From assembly GCF_900109745.1 (NCBI RefSeq), contig NZ_FOAV01000017.1, positions 1 through 64,000 of the forward strand: a stretch of 64,000 bases of DNA, in the 5' to 3' direction. A program made the translations under genes and the position numbers. Below are positions 54,516 through 63,691 of the stretch, piece by piece; position 1 is the stretch's first letter, and every line of letters begins with the position of its first letter. The DNA comes from Roseateles sp. YR242 (GTDB lineage: Bacteria > Pseudomonadota > Gammaproteobacteria > Burkholderiales > Burkholderiaceae_C). Below the pieces are notes generated by a model that saw only the letters and a program-made list of their open reading frames with translations, had not been told where the DNA came from and searched no databases.

Positions 54516-55316
54516 GTGGAGACATTGCAGATCGCGACCGATGCGCGCGGCGTGGCGCGCGTGACGATGAACCGGCCGGAGGTGTTCAACGCCTTCAACG
54601 AGGCCATGATCGCCGACCTCACCGAGGCGTTTGCCCAGTTGGGTGAAGACGCCGCTGTTCGGGTGATCGTGCTGGCCGGTGCCGGCAAGGCTTTCAGCGC
54701 GGGTGCGGACATCCAGTGGATGAAGCGGGCCGCCGAGGCCTCCCAGGAGTGGAACCTGGCGGACGCGCGTCGCTTTGCGGCCATGCTGGATGGGCTGGCG
54801 CGTTGCCCCAAACCCACCATCGCCCAGGTGCATGGCGTGGCGCTGGGCGGTGGCGTGGGGCTGACCCTGGCCTGTGATCTGGCCCTGGCCACGACCACGG
54901 CGCAGTTCGCGGTGAGCGAAGCCCGCTTCGGTATCTTGCCTGCCGTCATCGGGCCCTATGTGGTGAATGCCGTCGGGCCTCGGCAAGCGCGTCGGCTGGC
55001 GCTGACGGCCAGCCGTATCGATGCGCAGGAAGCGCTGCAACTGGGGCTGGTGCAGCAGGTGGTGGCTGCGGAGGCGATGGACACCGCGGTGGAAGCTGTG
55101 GTGACCGATCTGCTGGCCGGCGGGCCGCAGGCACAGACGGAGATCAAGCGCTTGCTCGCGCAGTTGGCGGTGGGCCCGATCACGCATCAGGTGCGTGAAC
55201 TGACGGCACAGACCATTGCGCGCGTGCGCACCGGGCCGGAGGCGCGTGACGGTTTTACCGCCTTCCTGGCCAAGCAGCCCGCCCCCTGGCTGCCGCCGTC
55301 GGGAGAAGCGCCATGA
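54516..55316 (+). CDS. Enoyl-CoA hydratase/isomerase-family enzyme
   Basis: A 266-residue crotonase-fold enzyme. FSAGADIQWMKR is the oxyanion-hole loop and VHGVALGGGVGLTLACDLAL the active-site helix; a catalytic glutamate lies in SEARFGILPAVIGPYVV. By sequence it is nearest the methylglutaconyl-CoA hydratase (LiuC-like) branch, yet its neighbours fit a PaaF-like hydratase of a 3-oxoadipyl-CoA route. GTG 54516, with AGGAG five bases ahead, is preferred to GTG 54477, which would add 13 residues. It overlaps the next gene by four bases. Confidence 0.85.
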   Translation: METLQIATDARGVARVTMNRPEVFNAFNEAMIADLTEAFAQLGEDAAVRVIVLAGAGKAFSAGADIQWMKRAAEASQEWNLADARRFAAMLDGLARCPKPTIAQVHGVALGGGVGLTLACDLALATTTAQFAVSEARFGILPAVIGPYVVNAVGPRQARRLALTASRIDAQEALQLGLVQQVVAAEAMDTAVEAVVTDLLAGGPQAQTEIKRLLAQLAVGPITHQVRELTAQTIARVRTGPEARDGFTAFLAKQPAPWLPPSGEAP

Positions 55317-56845
55317 GCGCCGCGTCCTCCCCCACGGCCTGGCGCGTGCTGAACGCTGTCTCGGCGGAGGCGCCGGTCGCGGTGATTGGCGCCGGGGTGA
55401 TGGGGGCTGGCATTGCCCAGGTGGCGGCACAGGCCGGACATCCCGTGCAGTTGATGGACGCGCGCGAAGGCGCAGCCCTGGCGGCGATCGGCAAGATCGG
55501 CCAGGCCCTGGCCGGTTTGGTGGCCAAGGGGCGGATGGCCGCCGAGGAACGTGACGCCGTGATGGCCCGGCTGCAGGCTGCGGACCGCGTCGCCGATCTG
55601 GCGGGGGCCGCGCTGGTGGTGGAAGTGATCATCGAGCAACTGGAGCCCAAACGGGCTTTGCTCAAGGAATTGGATGCCCTGCTGGCACCGGACGCACTCA
55701 TCGCCTCCAACACTTCCTCCATCAGCATCACCGCCTTGGCCAACGGCATGGCCACGCCGCAGCGCCTCGTGGGCATGCACTTCTTCAACCCCGTGCCCCT
55801 CATGAAGCTGGTGGAGGTGGTGTGGGGCGCCGAGACGGACGCCGCGGCCGCGTCAGCCATCGAGCAACTGGCACGGCGCTGGGGCAAGACACCGGTGCAT
55901 GCCAGGTCCACGCCGGGCTTCATCGTCAACCGGATTGCCCGCCCTTATTACGCCGAAACCCTGCAGGTGCTGCAGGAGCAGGGGGGGCCACCGGCACTGG
56001 TGGACCGTGCCCTGCGAAGTGCCGGCTTCCGGATGGGCCCCTGCGAGCTGATGGACCTGATCGGGCACGACACGAATGCGCTGGTGACGCAGTCGGTCTT
56101 CGAGGCCAACTTTGGCGACAAGCGCTTCCAACCGTCGCTGGTGCAGCGTGCGCTGGTGGATGGCGGACGCCTGGGCCGCAAGGTGGGCAAAGGCTTTTAC
56201 GACGGTGTGCCCGAGGCGCCGCCACCGGTGGCTGCGCCCATCGGCGCCGCGCCTGGCGTCACGCTTGCGGGGCAGGGGCCGCTGGTGGACCGCCTGGCGG
56301 GCTGGCTGACGCATCGCGGCCTGGATTTCTTGGCCGCGCCGGACCAGGACTGGCAGGGCCTGGCGCTCCATGGCCTGGAGCTGCACCTCACGGATGGCCG
56401 CTGTGCGGCGGCGCTGGCGCAGCAACGCCGCCAGCCCAGCCTGGCAGTGATCGATTGGCCGCTGGCGCCGGACCGGGCCGACGGCCTGGCCATCGCCTTC
56501 GCCCCCCGCGTGGACGGCATGCATCGCGAAGCGGCCCGGCAGTTGCTCCGTCATCTTGGATGGGAGCCGTTGGAGCTGCGCGACATTCCGGGCCTGGTCG
56601 TCGCCCGCACCATCGCGATGCTGGTCAATGAGGCTGCCGATGCCGTGTGGCAGGGCGTCTGTGATGCCGAGGCCGCCGATACCGCAATGAAGCTGGGCGT
56701 GAACTACCCGGCCGGACCCTTCGAGTGGCTCGCGGCCCTGGGCCCGGCAACCGTGGCCGCCATGCTGGATGCGCTGTTCAACAGCTACCGAAGCGAGCGT
56801 TATCGCGTCAGCCCCTTGCTGCGCCATCAGGTCTGGGCGGGCTGA
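55313..56845 (+). CDS. paaH: 3-hydroxyacyl-CoA dehydrogenase (PaaH-like)
   Basis: A 510-residue NAD-dependent enzyme. VAVIGAGVMGAGIAQVAAQA is the Rossmann loop, SNTSSISITALA and VGMHFFNPVPLMKLVEVV carry the catalytic serine and histidine, and two 3HCDH C-terminal domains follow (about residues 190-290 and 410-505). The duplicated C terminus is characteristic of PaaH/PaaC, which acts on 3-hydroxyadipyl-CoA. ATGA overlap with the upstream hydratase gene. Action on other 3-hydroxyacyl-CoAs is possible. Confidence 0.88.
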   Translation: MSAASSPTAWRVLNAVSAEAPVAVIGAGVMGAGIAQVAAQAGHPVQLMDAREGAALAAIGKIGQALAGLVAKGRMAAEERDAVMARLQAADRVADLAGAALVVEVIIEQLEPKRALLKELDALLAPDALIASNTSSISITALANGMATPQRLVGMHFFNPVPLMKLVEVVWGAETDAAAASAIEQLARRWGKTPVHARSTPGFIVNRIARPYYAETLQVLQEQGGPPALVDRALRSAGFRMGPCELMDLIGHDTNALVTQSVFEANFGDKRFQPSLVQRALVDGGRLGRKVGKGFYDGVPEAPPPVAAPIGAAPGVTLAGQGPLVDRLAGWLTHRGLDFLAAPDQDWQGLALHGLELHLTDGRCAAALAQQRRQPSLAVIDWPLAPDRADGLAIAFAPRVDGMHREAARQLLRHLGWEPLELRDIPGLVVARTIAMLVNEAADAVWQGVCDAEAADTAMKLGVNYPAGPFEWLAALGPATVAAMLDALFNSYRSERYRVSPLLRHQVWAG

Positions 56846-56853
56846 GCCCCATG

Positions 56854-56882
56854 AAAAAACGCCGCGGCGGTGAACCGCGGCG
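56854..56882 (-). terminator. Terminator of the IclR gene
   Basis: CGCCGCGG (56860-56867), a 7-base loop and CCGCGGCG (56875-56882); on the minus strand the stem runs into six T (56859-56854). It lies just past the IclR stop and may also slow plus-strand transcription from paaH. Confidence 0.85.
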
Positions 56883-56921
56883 GCGTTGATCACAGAAGCA
56901 GGCGCTGTTCCGCGCCGGCGA

Positions 56922-57761
56922 CTACAGCAGCATGCGCAGGTGGGCCTGGGCCTGCAGCAGCGGGGGCAGGCAGTGCTCGACCATCTGCTCCATGCTCATG
57001 CGCGAGGCGTGCACGCTGATGGCCATGGCGGCGACGGTGTCACCCTTGTAGTTCTTCAGCGGCACACCGACCGACCGCAGACCCTGCTCGAGTTCCTGGT
57101 CGATCAGCGCATAGCCCTGGGCGCGGGCACGGGCGATCTCGATGCGCAGGCGCTCGGGATGGGTGATGGTGTGCGGGGTCAGGGCGCTCAGTTCCTGGCG
57201 GGCGATGAAGGCATCCACATCGGCCTGCGATTGCGCGGCCAGCAGCACGCGGCCGTTGGCGGTGCAATAAGCCGGCACGCGGGTGCCCGGTTGCAGGGTG
57301 GGGGAGACCACCCGGCCGGCGCTGGTGGCCGAGATGCAGATGACGTCGTTGCCATCCAGCACGCCAGCGGAGCTGGCTTCCTTCATCGCATAAGCCAGCT
57401 TGTGCAGTTCGGGCTCGATGATGCGGGGCAGGCGGGCGGAGTGCATGTAGCTCTGGCCCAGGCGCAGCACCTTGGGGGTCAGGGCAAACATCTTGCGGTC
57501 CTGCGAGACGAAACCCAGGTGGGTCAGCGTCAGCAGGTAGCGGCGTGCAGCGGCGCGGGTCAGGCCCGTGCGGCCAGCCACTTCGCTGATGGTCAGGCGG
57601 GGACGTTCCTGATCGAAGGCCTCGATCACGGCCAGACCCTTTTCCAGGCCGGCGACCAGATCCCGCTTCAGCGGACCGGTACGAACTTCTTCGGTGGTGG
57701 ACTCTATGGAAACAACCGCCGAGGCGGTCAATTCATCGTCAAGGGAGCGTTCAGCGGACAT
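56922..57761 (-). CDS. IclR-family regulator (PcaR/PobR-like)
   Basis: A 279-residue regulator. After about 35 residues comes the winged helix (LEKGLAVIEAFDQERPRLTI, GRTGLTRAAARRYLLTLTHLGF), then an IclR effector domain (GTRVPAYCTANGRVLLAA, ALIDQELEQGLRSVGVPLKN). These strings are typical of the PcaR/PcaU/PobR group controlling aromatic-acid and beta-ketoadipate genes. It sits between paaH and the thiolase gene and probably controls one or both. Start at ATG 57761; ribosome binding site weak. Confidence 0.92.
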   Translation of the reverse strand: MSAERSLDDELTASAVVSIESTTEEVRTGPLKRDLVAGLEKGLAVIEAFDQERPRLTISEVAGRTGLTRAAARRYLLTLTHLGFVSQDRKMFALTPKVLRLGQSYMHSARLPRIIEPELHKLAYAMKEASSAGVLDGNDVICISATSAGRVVSPTLQPGTRVPAYCTANGRVLLAAQSQADVDAFIARQELSALTPHTITHPERLRIEIARARAQGYALIDQELEQGLRSVGVPLKNYKGDTVAAMAISVHASRMSMEQMVEHCLPPLLQAQAHLRMLL

Positions 57762-58406
57762 GGCAAACCATCTTTGCGTTTGACGCCCAAATCTGCTGGG
57801 CGTGGGCAGGAGATGTCCGCCACTATAGGGACAACCCTGTGAAGAATCTTTGCCAGGGCAATTGTTTTCGACGCTATCCGCACGCTTGTGCACCAACTTG
57901 AGGAATTTGTGACGAGCATCGCCCCACGACCGCCAAATTGGGGGTGTGTTGGGCGGTCATCGCAAATCGGGTTGAGCGGAGCGGCTGCGAAGGGCGATGG
58001 ACAACAACAAAAACGAGGCGGACCTATCAAAAGTGGTCATACAACTCATATATGAGCGGTATGCGCCACTGATCGAAGTCAGTATCCCATGCGATGTGCG
58101 ATTACCGCTTACGTGAATGGGACCGTTGTCATGACAATTTTTCAGCCTCTGTTGAATTTTGCTTATGCGTGTCTTACGCGTACGACAGCGCGCCAACCGC
58201 CCGGGCAGTCGAGCAGCCGCTCAAACCGGGCGAAGCGGGGTATGTCAGGGCGCTGAAGTTGGGCATCGGGCGCTCGGGCAACAGCTTGCGCTGTACGCCG
58301 CCCAGCGAGGAGTGACCGATTCGGAGAGCGCTGAAGCGTCAATAAGCCGCCGTGGGTCCACAAGCACCGCAGGATGACGTACGGCGTGCGGCACCTGACC
58401 AAGTCG
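57762..58406. other. Gene-poor 645-bp region upstream of iclR
   Basis: It lies between the iclR start and the thiolase stop, both minus-strand genes. The part near iclR (57762-58100) is AT-richer and should hold the iclR promoter. A plus-strand frame of 73 codons at 58094-58315 is open but has no convincing ribosome binding site and I do not recognise its product. No transposase signature was seen. It may contain a decayed gene. Confidence 0.4.
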
Positions 58407-59606
58407 TCAGACGCGTTCAACGACCACCGCGATGCCCTGGCCCACGCCGATGCACATGGTGCACAGCGCGTAGCGCCCACCCGTGCGCTGCAACTGATGG
58501 ACGGCTGTCGCCACCAGCCGGGCGCCGCTGGCCCCCAGCGGGTGACCCAGTGCAATGGCGCCGCCGTTGGGATTGACGCGAGGGTCATCGTCCTGGAGCC
58601 CCAGGTCGCGCAGGACCGCCAGGCCCTGGGCGGCAAACGCCTCGTTGAGTTCAATCACGTCCATCTGCGCCAGCGTCAGTCCCACCTGTGCCAGCACCTT
58701 GCGGCTGGCCGGGGCGGGCCCGATGCCCATGATGCGTGGCGGCACACCGGCGGTGGCCATGCCCAGCACACGGGCCTTGGGGGTCAGGCCATGACGGCGC
58801 ACGCCTTCCTCACTGGCCATGAGCAGGGCGCAGCTGCCGTCGTTGACGCCCGAGGCATTGCCGGCCGTGACCGTGCCGTCCGGGCGTACCACGCCCTTGA
58901 GCCGAGCCAGCGCTTCAAGGCTGGTCTCGCGCGGATGCTCGTCCTGCGTCACCACGACCGGATCGCCTTTTTTCTGCGTCAGCGTCACCGGGCAGATTTC
59001 CTCGTCGAAGAAGCCGCTGCGCTGGGCGGCCAGGGCCTTGGTCTGGCTGGTCAGGGCCATGCGGTCCTGCGCCTCGCGCTCGATGCCGAAGTCGCTGGCG
59101 ACGTTTTCCGCCGTCTCCGGCATCGCATCCACACCGTACTGGGCCTTCATCAGCGGGTTGATGAAGCGCCAGCCGATGGTGGTGTCGTAGAGCGCGGTGC
59201 TGCGAGAGAAGGCACTCTCCGCCTTGGGCATGACAAACGGCGCGCGGCTCATGCTTTCCACGCCACCGGCCAGCATCAGATGGGTCTCGCCAGCGCGCAG
59301 GGCACGGGCGGCTGTGCCCACCGCATCCATGCCGGAGCCGCACAGGCGGTTCAGGGTCATGCCGCCCACGCCCACCGGCAGCCCGGCCAACAGGCCCGCC
59401 ATGCGGGCCACGTTGCGGTTGTCCTCGCCGGCCTGATTGGCGCAGCCGTAGAGAATGTCGTCCAGCGCTTCCCAATCCAGCGATGCATGGCGGGCGATCA
59501 GCGCCCGGATCGGCCAGGCGCCCAGGTCATCTGCCCGCACTGACGACAGGGCGCCCCCGTAGCGACCAAAGGGGGTGCGCTGCGCGTCACAAATGTAGGC
59601 AAACAT
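58407..59606 (-). CDS. pcaF: 3-oxoadipyl-CoA/acetyl-CoA C-acyltransferase
   Basis: A 399-residue thiolase. Nucleophile Cys89 in TLNRLCGSG, histidine in [16 protein letters not shown] and the second cysteine in [10 protein letters not shown] are present. [19 protein letters not shown] and [17 protein letters not shown] are diagnostic of the PcaF/PaaJ type that cleaves 3-oxoadipyl-CoA to succinyl-CoA and acetyl-CoA. With the hydratase and paaH genes nearby it completes a lower pathway for adipate- or phenylacetate-like CoA esters. Whether pcaF or paaJ is the right name depends on the upstream pathway, which is not in the window. Confidence 0.93.
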   Translation of the reverse strand: MFAYICDAQRTPFGRYGGALSSVRADDLGAWPIRALIARHASLDWEALDDILYGCANQAGEDNRNVARMAGLLAGLPVGVGGMTLNRLCGSGMDAVGTAARALRAGETHLMLAGGVESMSRAPFVMPKAESAFSRSTALYDTTIGWRFINPLMKAQYGVDAMPETAENVASDFGIEREAQDRMALTSQTKALAAQRSGFFDEEICPVTLTQKKGDPVVVTQDEHPRETSLEALARLKGVVRPDGTVTAGNASGVNDGSCALLMASEEGVRRHGLTPKARVLGMATAGVPPRIMGIGPAPASRKVLAQVGLTLAQMDVIELNEAFAAQGLAVLRDLGLQDDDPRVNPNGGAIALGHPLGASGARLVATAVHQLQRTGGRYALCTMCIGVGQGIAVVVERV

Positions 59607-59799
59607 GACAGTCTCCGGAATCTTTATGAGAATAGGGGTCTGGAAAGATCATAGAGGTCGGGGAGAAAAAGCTGTGACAAGTTGCACGCAAGCCGTGGGA
59701 ACGTCCGCCGCGTCGCTCCGCTGACCCGAATTTCGCTTAAGTTCCGCCCCTCGTCGCCGAAGCAAATGGGATGAGGGTGAGAGACCCTTTGGGATAAAA

Positions 59800-61077
59800 A
59801 TGAAGGACAAATCGGCCGATCCGTTGATCGATGTCAGCCAGCTCAAGGTGGGAATGTTCATCCACCTGGATCTGGGCTGGATGTCGCATCCGTTTCCGCT
59901 GAGCAGTTTCAAGCTGAGCTCTGACGAGCAACTGCTGATCCTTCGCCGCCTGGGCCTGAAGCAGGTCCGGTGGAGCCCCAGCCGCAGTGATCTGCCGCTG
60001 GAGGCCACGCCCATGCCGCCGCCGCCTCCGCAGGCTCCCGCCGCTACCGCTGCAGACGCTGATCCGGAAAAGGCCCTCCATCGCCAGTTGCTGGCCCAGC
60101 AACGTGACGCGCTGCTGCTGTGCGAACGCCAGTACGGCGAAGCGTCCACGGCCCTGCGTGACCTGATGGACCTGGTCCCGCGCGAGCCGGTGACGGCCCG
60201 CGACCGTTCCGCCGCCTTGTCCCGCGCGCTGCTGGACAAGATGCTGGTGGAGGGCGACATCAATATCCGCCTGCTCAATGAAGGCGCAGGTGACCGTTCC
60301 ACCGCCCACGCGCTGAACGTGGCCATCATTTCCATGCTGCTGGGCCGGGCCTTCGGCCTGGGCCATGACGAGCTGATGGACCTGGGCCAGGGCGCGCTGC
60401 TGCATGACGTGGGCAAGCTGGAACTGACCCCGCGCTTCCGCCATCGGGACGACAGCTTCACCGGGGCCGAGGTGCAGGCCTACCAGCAGCACGTGGCCAA
60501 GGGTGTGGTGCTGGCTCAGAAGATGGGTGTCAGTGCCGGCCCGTTGCTCATCATTGCGCAGCATCACGAACACGCCGACGGCACGGGCTTCCCTCAGCAT
60601 CTGAATGCGGACCGGATGAGCATCCTCGCCCGCATCGTGGCCTTGGTGAACCGCTTCGACGGCCTGTGCAATCCGCTGATCGCGGCGAAGGCCATGACAC
60701 CGCACGAGGCGCTGTCGCTGATGTTTGCGCAGGGGCGCAGCCGCTTCGACGCCACCATGCTCAACGCCTTCATCCGCATGATGGGCGTCTACCCGCCGGG
60801 CTCTGCCGTGCAACTGACGGACGACCGCTATGCCCTGGTGGTGGCGGTGAACTCCTCGCGGCCGCTCAAGCCCAGGGTCATGGTGCATGACCCCAAGGTG
60901 CCGCGTGACGAGGCCCTGGTCTTCAACCTGGAAGAGATGCCCGACCTGGGCATCCGCCGCAGCCTCAAGCCGCAGCAGCTGCCGCGCGCATCGATGGATT
61001 ACCTCTCCCCGCGCAGCCGCATCGCCTATTTCTTTGAACCCGTGACCCCGCCGCAGCCCCGGGAGCTGGCGGCGTGA
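59800..61077 (+). CDS. HD-GYP c-di-GMP phosphodiesterase with DUF3391
   Basis: A 425-residue cytosolic protein. The N-terminal DUF3391 domain (about residues 10-65; LKVGMFIHLDLGWMSHPF) is followed by a Pro/Ala-rich linker and an HD-GYP domain: LLHDVGKLEL (HD), then HHEHADGTGFP, where Phe replaces the usual Tyr of the GYP motif. Such enzymes hydrolyse c-di-GMP to GMP. The next gene, encoding a PAS-GGDEF-EAL protein, overlaps it by four bases, so the two probably work together. Phe for Tyr is often seen in active enzymes. Confidence 0.93.
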   Translation: MKDKSADPLIDVSQLKVGMFIHLDLGWMSHPFPLSSFKLSSDEQLLILRRLGLKQVRWSPSRSDLPLEATPMPPPPPQAPAATAADADPEKALHRQLLAQQRDALLLCERQYGEASTALRDLMDLVPREPVTARDRSAALSRALLDKMLVEGDINIRLLNEGAGDRSTAHALNVAIISMLLGRAFGLGHDELMDLGQGALLHDVGKLELTPRFRHRDDSFTGAEVQAYQQHVAKGVVLAQKMGVSAGPLLIIAQHHEHADGTGFPQHLNADRMSILARIVALVNRFDGLCNPLIAAKAMTPHEALSLMFAQGRSRFDATMLNAFIRMMGVYPPGSAVQLTDDRYALVVAVNSSRPLKPRVMVHDPKVPRDEALVFNLEEMPDLGIRRSLKPQQLPRASMDYLSPRSRIAYFFEPVTPPQPRELAA

Positions 61078-63308
61078 GCACCGTTCCCCCTGCCCGCGGC
61101 GCCACCCTGGTGCCGGATGCGGTCGCGGCCAGCGCCGGCAAGGCGGCTGCTGTGTCGGCGCCTGCCGCGCCTGCGCTGAACCCCGCGTTCCTCCCGCTGA
61201 TCGACGGGTTGCAGGAAGCGGTGTGGCTGATCTGCGCGCGCACGCACGCTGTCGTGGCAGTGAATGCGGCGTCTCGTCAGCTGCTGGGCCTGGACCCGCG
61301 TGACCTGATCGGCAGCAGCATTGAATCCCTGGCTGCCACGCCGGAGGACGCCCTGTTCTGGATGGACGCCGCCATCGGCCGCCGCGAACCGCTGCACACC
61401 GACACGATGATGCGCCACGCCGACGGCCGCATGCTCTGGGTTTCCCGCCGCATCAGCCATGTGCCGCAGGCGGAGGGCTACGGCCTGTGGCTGATCGCCA
61501 TGCGCGACCAGACGCAGCAGCGCCATCAGGATGAAGAACGCGAAGCCCTGCTGGCTGAACTGCGGGCCACACTGGAATCGACCGCCGACGGCATTCTGGT
61601 GACCGACCTGGCGGGGCGCATCCGCAGCTTCAACCAGCGGCTGGCGTCGCTGTGGGGTCTGCCGGAAGACCTGCTCAATGAGCGCAACGACGAGGCCGTC
61701 CAGGCCTGGATGCGGCGCAGCGTGGTGGACGGTCCGGCCTATGCGGTCCGGCTGACCGCCATTCAGGAGTCGCCGCTGCTGCACACCAGCGACAACCTGA
61801 AGCTGATCGATGGCCGGGTGCTGGAGCGGGTGTCGCTGCCGCAATGGAGCCGGGGCCGGCCGATCGGCCGCGTCTATTCGTTCCGCGACCTCAGCGAGAA
61901 GCTGGCGGCGCACCAGCGCATCGAGGAGCTTTCCCACAACGACATGCTGACCGGCCTGCCCAACCGCCGCGCGCTGCTGGAGCGCGTGGACTATGCGCAG
62001 GCCATGGCGCGTCGCGAGGTCTCGCCGTTCGCGTTGCTGAATGTGGACCTGGACCGCTTCAAGCAGATCAACGACACGCTCGGCCACGCTTATGGCGACC
62101 GCGTCATCAAGGAAGTGGCGCTGCGGCTGAAGGAGTCGCTGCGCGAGGTGGACACCGTTGCGCGCCTGGACGGCGACGAGTTTGCCCTGCTCATCCACCA
62201 GGCCGACGCCCGGGGCGCCGAACATGCCGCGCGCCGTGTGCAGGAGGCCATGTCGCGGCCGTTCAGCTTCGACACCTTGAGTTTCACGGTGACCTGCAGC
62301 ATCGGCATTGCGCTGTTCCCGGGAGACGGCGCCAGTGCTGAAGACTTGCTGGCCAGCGCCGAGCGCGCCATGCACTGGGTGAAGGAAAGCGGCCGTAGCG
62401 CCTTCCGGTTCCATCAGCCACGCAAGGATGTGGACCTGCTCTCCCGCATGCGTCTGGACCATGCGATGCGCCAGGCCCTGCAGGAGCATGAATTCCGGCT
62501 GCACTTCCAGCCGAAGATCGCGGTGGAGAGCGGCGAGCTGATCGGTGCCGAGGCGCTGATCCGCTGGCGCGATCCGCTGCGCGGCGATGTGCCGCCGTCC
62601 GAATTCATCCCGGTGGCGGAGGAAAGCGGCTTCATCATCGCCATCGGCCAGTGGGTGTTGCAGCAGGCGGTGGCGCAGGCGGCGCAGTGGCTGCGGCAGG
62701 GGCTGCGGGTGCCAGTGGCGGTCAACGTCTCCGCATTGCAGTTCCAGCAGACGCAGTTCGTCGATACCGTGGCGCAGGCCCTGCGTTCGGCCGACCTGCC
62801 GCCGGAACTGCTGGAGCTGGAGCTGACCGAATCGGTGCTGCTGCGTGACGCCGAGGAGGCGCTGCACCGCATGCAGGCCCTGTCGGAACTCGGCATTCAG
62901 TTGGCCATCGATGACTTCGGTACCGGCTATTCGAGCCTGGGTTATCTGAAGCGCTTCCCCATCCAGCGCCTCAAGGTGGACCGCAGCTTCGTGAAGGGCC
63001 TGCCCGGCGACGCCAGCGACGCCGGCATCGTCAATGCCATCGTCCAGATGGGGCGTGCGCTCAACCTGCAGGTGATTGCCGAAGGTGTGGAGACTGATGA
63101 ACAGCGGGCCTTCCTGGCGCGCTGCGGCTGCCAGGAGTACCAGGGCTTCCTGTGTGCGCCGGCGCTGGACCCGCGTGCGTTCGAACATCGCTTCAAGCCG
63201 GTGGAGGCCACCAAACCCAAAGCGGCCGGCGTCACCGCTGCGACCGCATCGGGCATCCCGGCCGTGCCGTTGCAGCAGCCCGCGGTACGGTTGGTCCGCG
63301 GCCGCTGA
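61074..63308 (+). CDS. PAS-GGDEF-EAL c-di-GMP signalling protein
   Basis: A 744-residue soluble protein with two PAS-like domains (about residues 40-150 and 165-280), a GGDEF domain and an EAL domain. The GGDEF signature is altered to DGDEF (residues 366-370, in VARLDGDEFALL), which probably removes cyclase activity or leaves a regulatory GTP-binding site. The EAL motif (GAEALIRW, about residue 490) and DDFGTGYSSL are intact, so phosphodiesterase activity is expected. No membrane helices. Coupled to the HD-GYP gene; both predicted activities degrade c-di-GMP. Confidence 0.93.
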   Translation: MSTVPPARGATLVPDAVAASAGKAAAVSAPAAPALNPAFLPLIDGLQEAVWLICARTHAVVAVNAASRQLLGLDPRDLIGSSIESLAATPEDALFWMDAAIGRREPLHTDTMMRHADGRMLWVSRRISHVPQAEGYGLWLIAMRDQTQQRHQDEEREALLAELRATLESTADGILVTDLAGRIRSFNQRLASLWGLPEDLLNERNDEAVQAWMRRSVVDGPAYAVRLTAIQESPLLHTSDNLKLIDGRVLERVSLPQWSRGRPIGRVYSFRDLSEKLAAHQRIEELSHNDMLTGLPNRRALLERVDYAQAMARREVSPFALLNVDLDRFKQINDTLGHAYGDRVIKEVALRLKESLREVDTVARLDGDEFALLIHQADARGAEHAARRVQEAMSRPFSFDTLSFTVTCSIGIALFPGDGASAEDLLASAERAMHWVKESGRSAFRFHQPRKDVDLLSRMRLDHAMRQALQEHEFRLHFQPKIAVESGELIGAEALIRWRDPLRGDVPPSEFIPVAEESGFIIAIGQWVLQQAVAQAAQWLRQGLRVPVAVNVSALQFQQTQFVDTVAQALRSADLPPELLELELTESVLLRDAEEALHRMQALSELGIQLAIDDFGTGYSSLGYLKRFPIQRLKVDRSFVKGLPGDASDAGIVNAIVQMGRALNLQVIAEGVETDEQRAFLARCGCQEYQGFLCAPALDPRAFEHRFKPVEATKPKAAGVTAATASGIPAVPLQQPAVRLVRGR

Positions 63309-63367
63309 GTTTCCCTGAGGGCACAATGCACGCATGACCGCCGCTTCCCGGCGGCCAGGAGACAGGC

Positions 63368-63691
63368 GTGCTCTACAAGTTCAAATCCAAGGCCGGCGCT
63401 GACGTCATCATGCTGCAGCCGCACGGTGATCAAGCCCTCCAGGTGCTGGGTCGTGAACCCTCGACAACCGGCATCTTCCAGTTGTCGGATCTGCCCTCGC
63501 TGATCCAGCGTGCCGAGGCGGCCATCGCCGACGAGCAATCAGCCCAGGAACGGGCCCAGGCCGAGGCGCAGGCGGAGGGGCGCAAGCCACCCGCCCGGCC
63601 CGAGGTGGCATTGCGCCAGCGGCTGTGGCCGCTGCTGGAACTGATGCGAGCAGCGGCCGCTGCCCAGGCCGACGTGACCTGGGGAGTTTGA
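63368..63691 (+). CDS. DUF1840 protein
   Basis: A 107-residue acidic, mostly helical protein starting MLYKFKSKAGADVIMLQP and ending in a WPLLELMRAAAAAQADVTWGV tail, which fits DUF1840, small proteins common in Betaproteobacteria. The start is GTG 63368 with AGGAG seven bases upstream. Its stop is followed directly by the GTG of the histidine phosphatase gene. Function unknown. Confidence 0.88.
   Translation: MLYKFKSKAGADVIMLQPHGDQALQVLGREPSTTGIFQLSDLPSLIQRAEAAIADEQSAQERAQAEAQAEGRKPPARPEVALRQRLWPLLELMRAAAAAQADVTWGV

Noticed and set aside
61026-63335. A 769-codon minus-strand frame opposite the GGDEF-EAL gene
   Set aside because: Antisense shadow with Gln/His/Arg bias and no domains.
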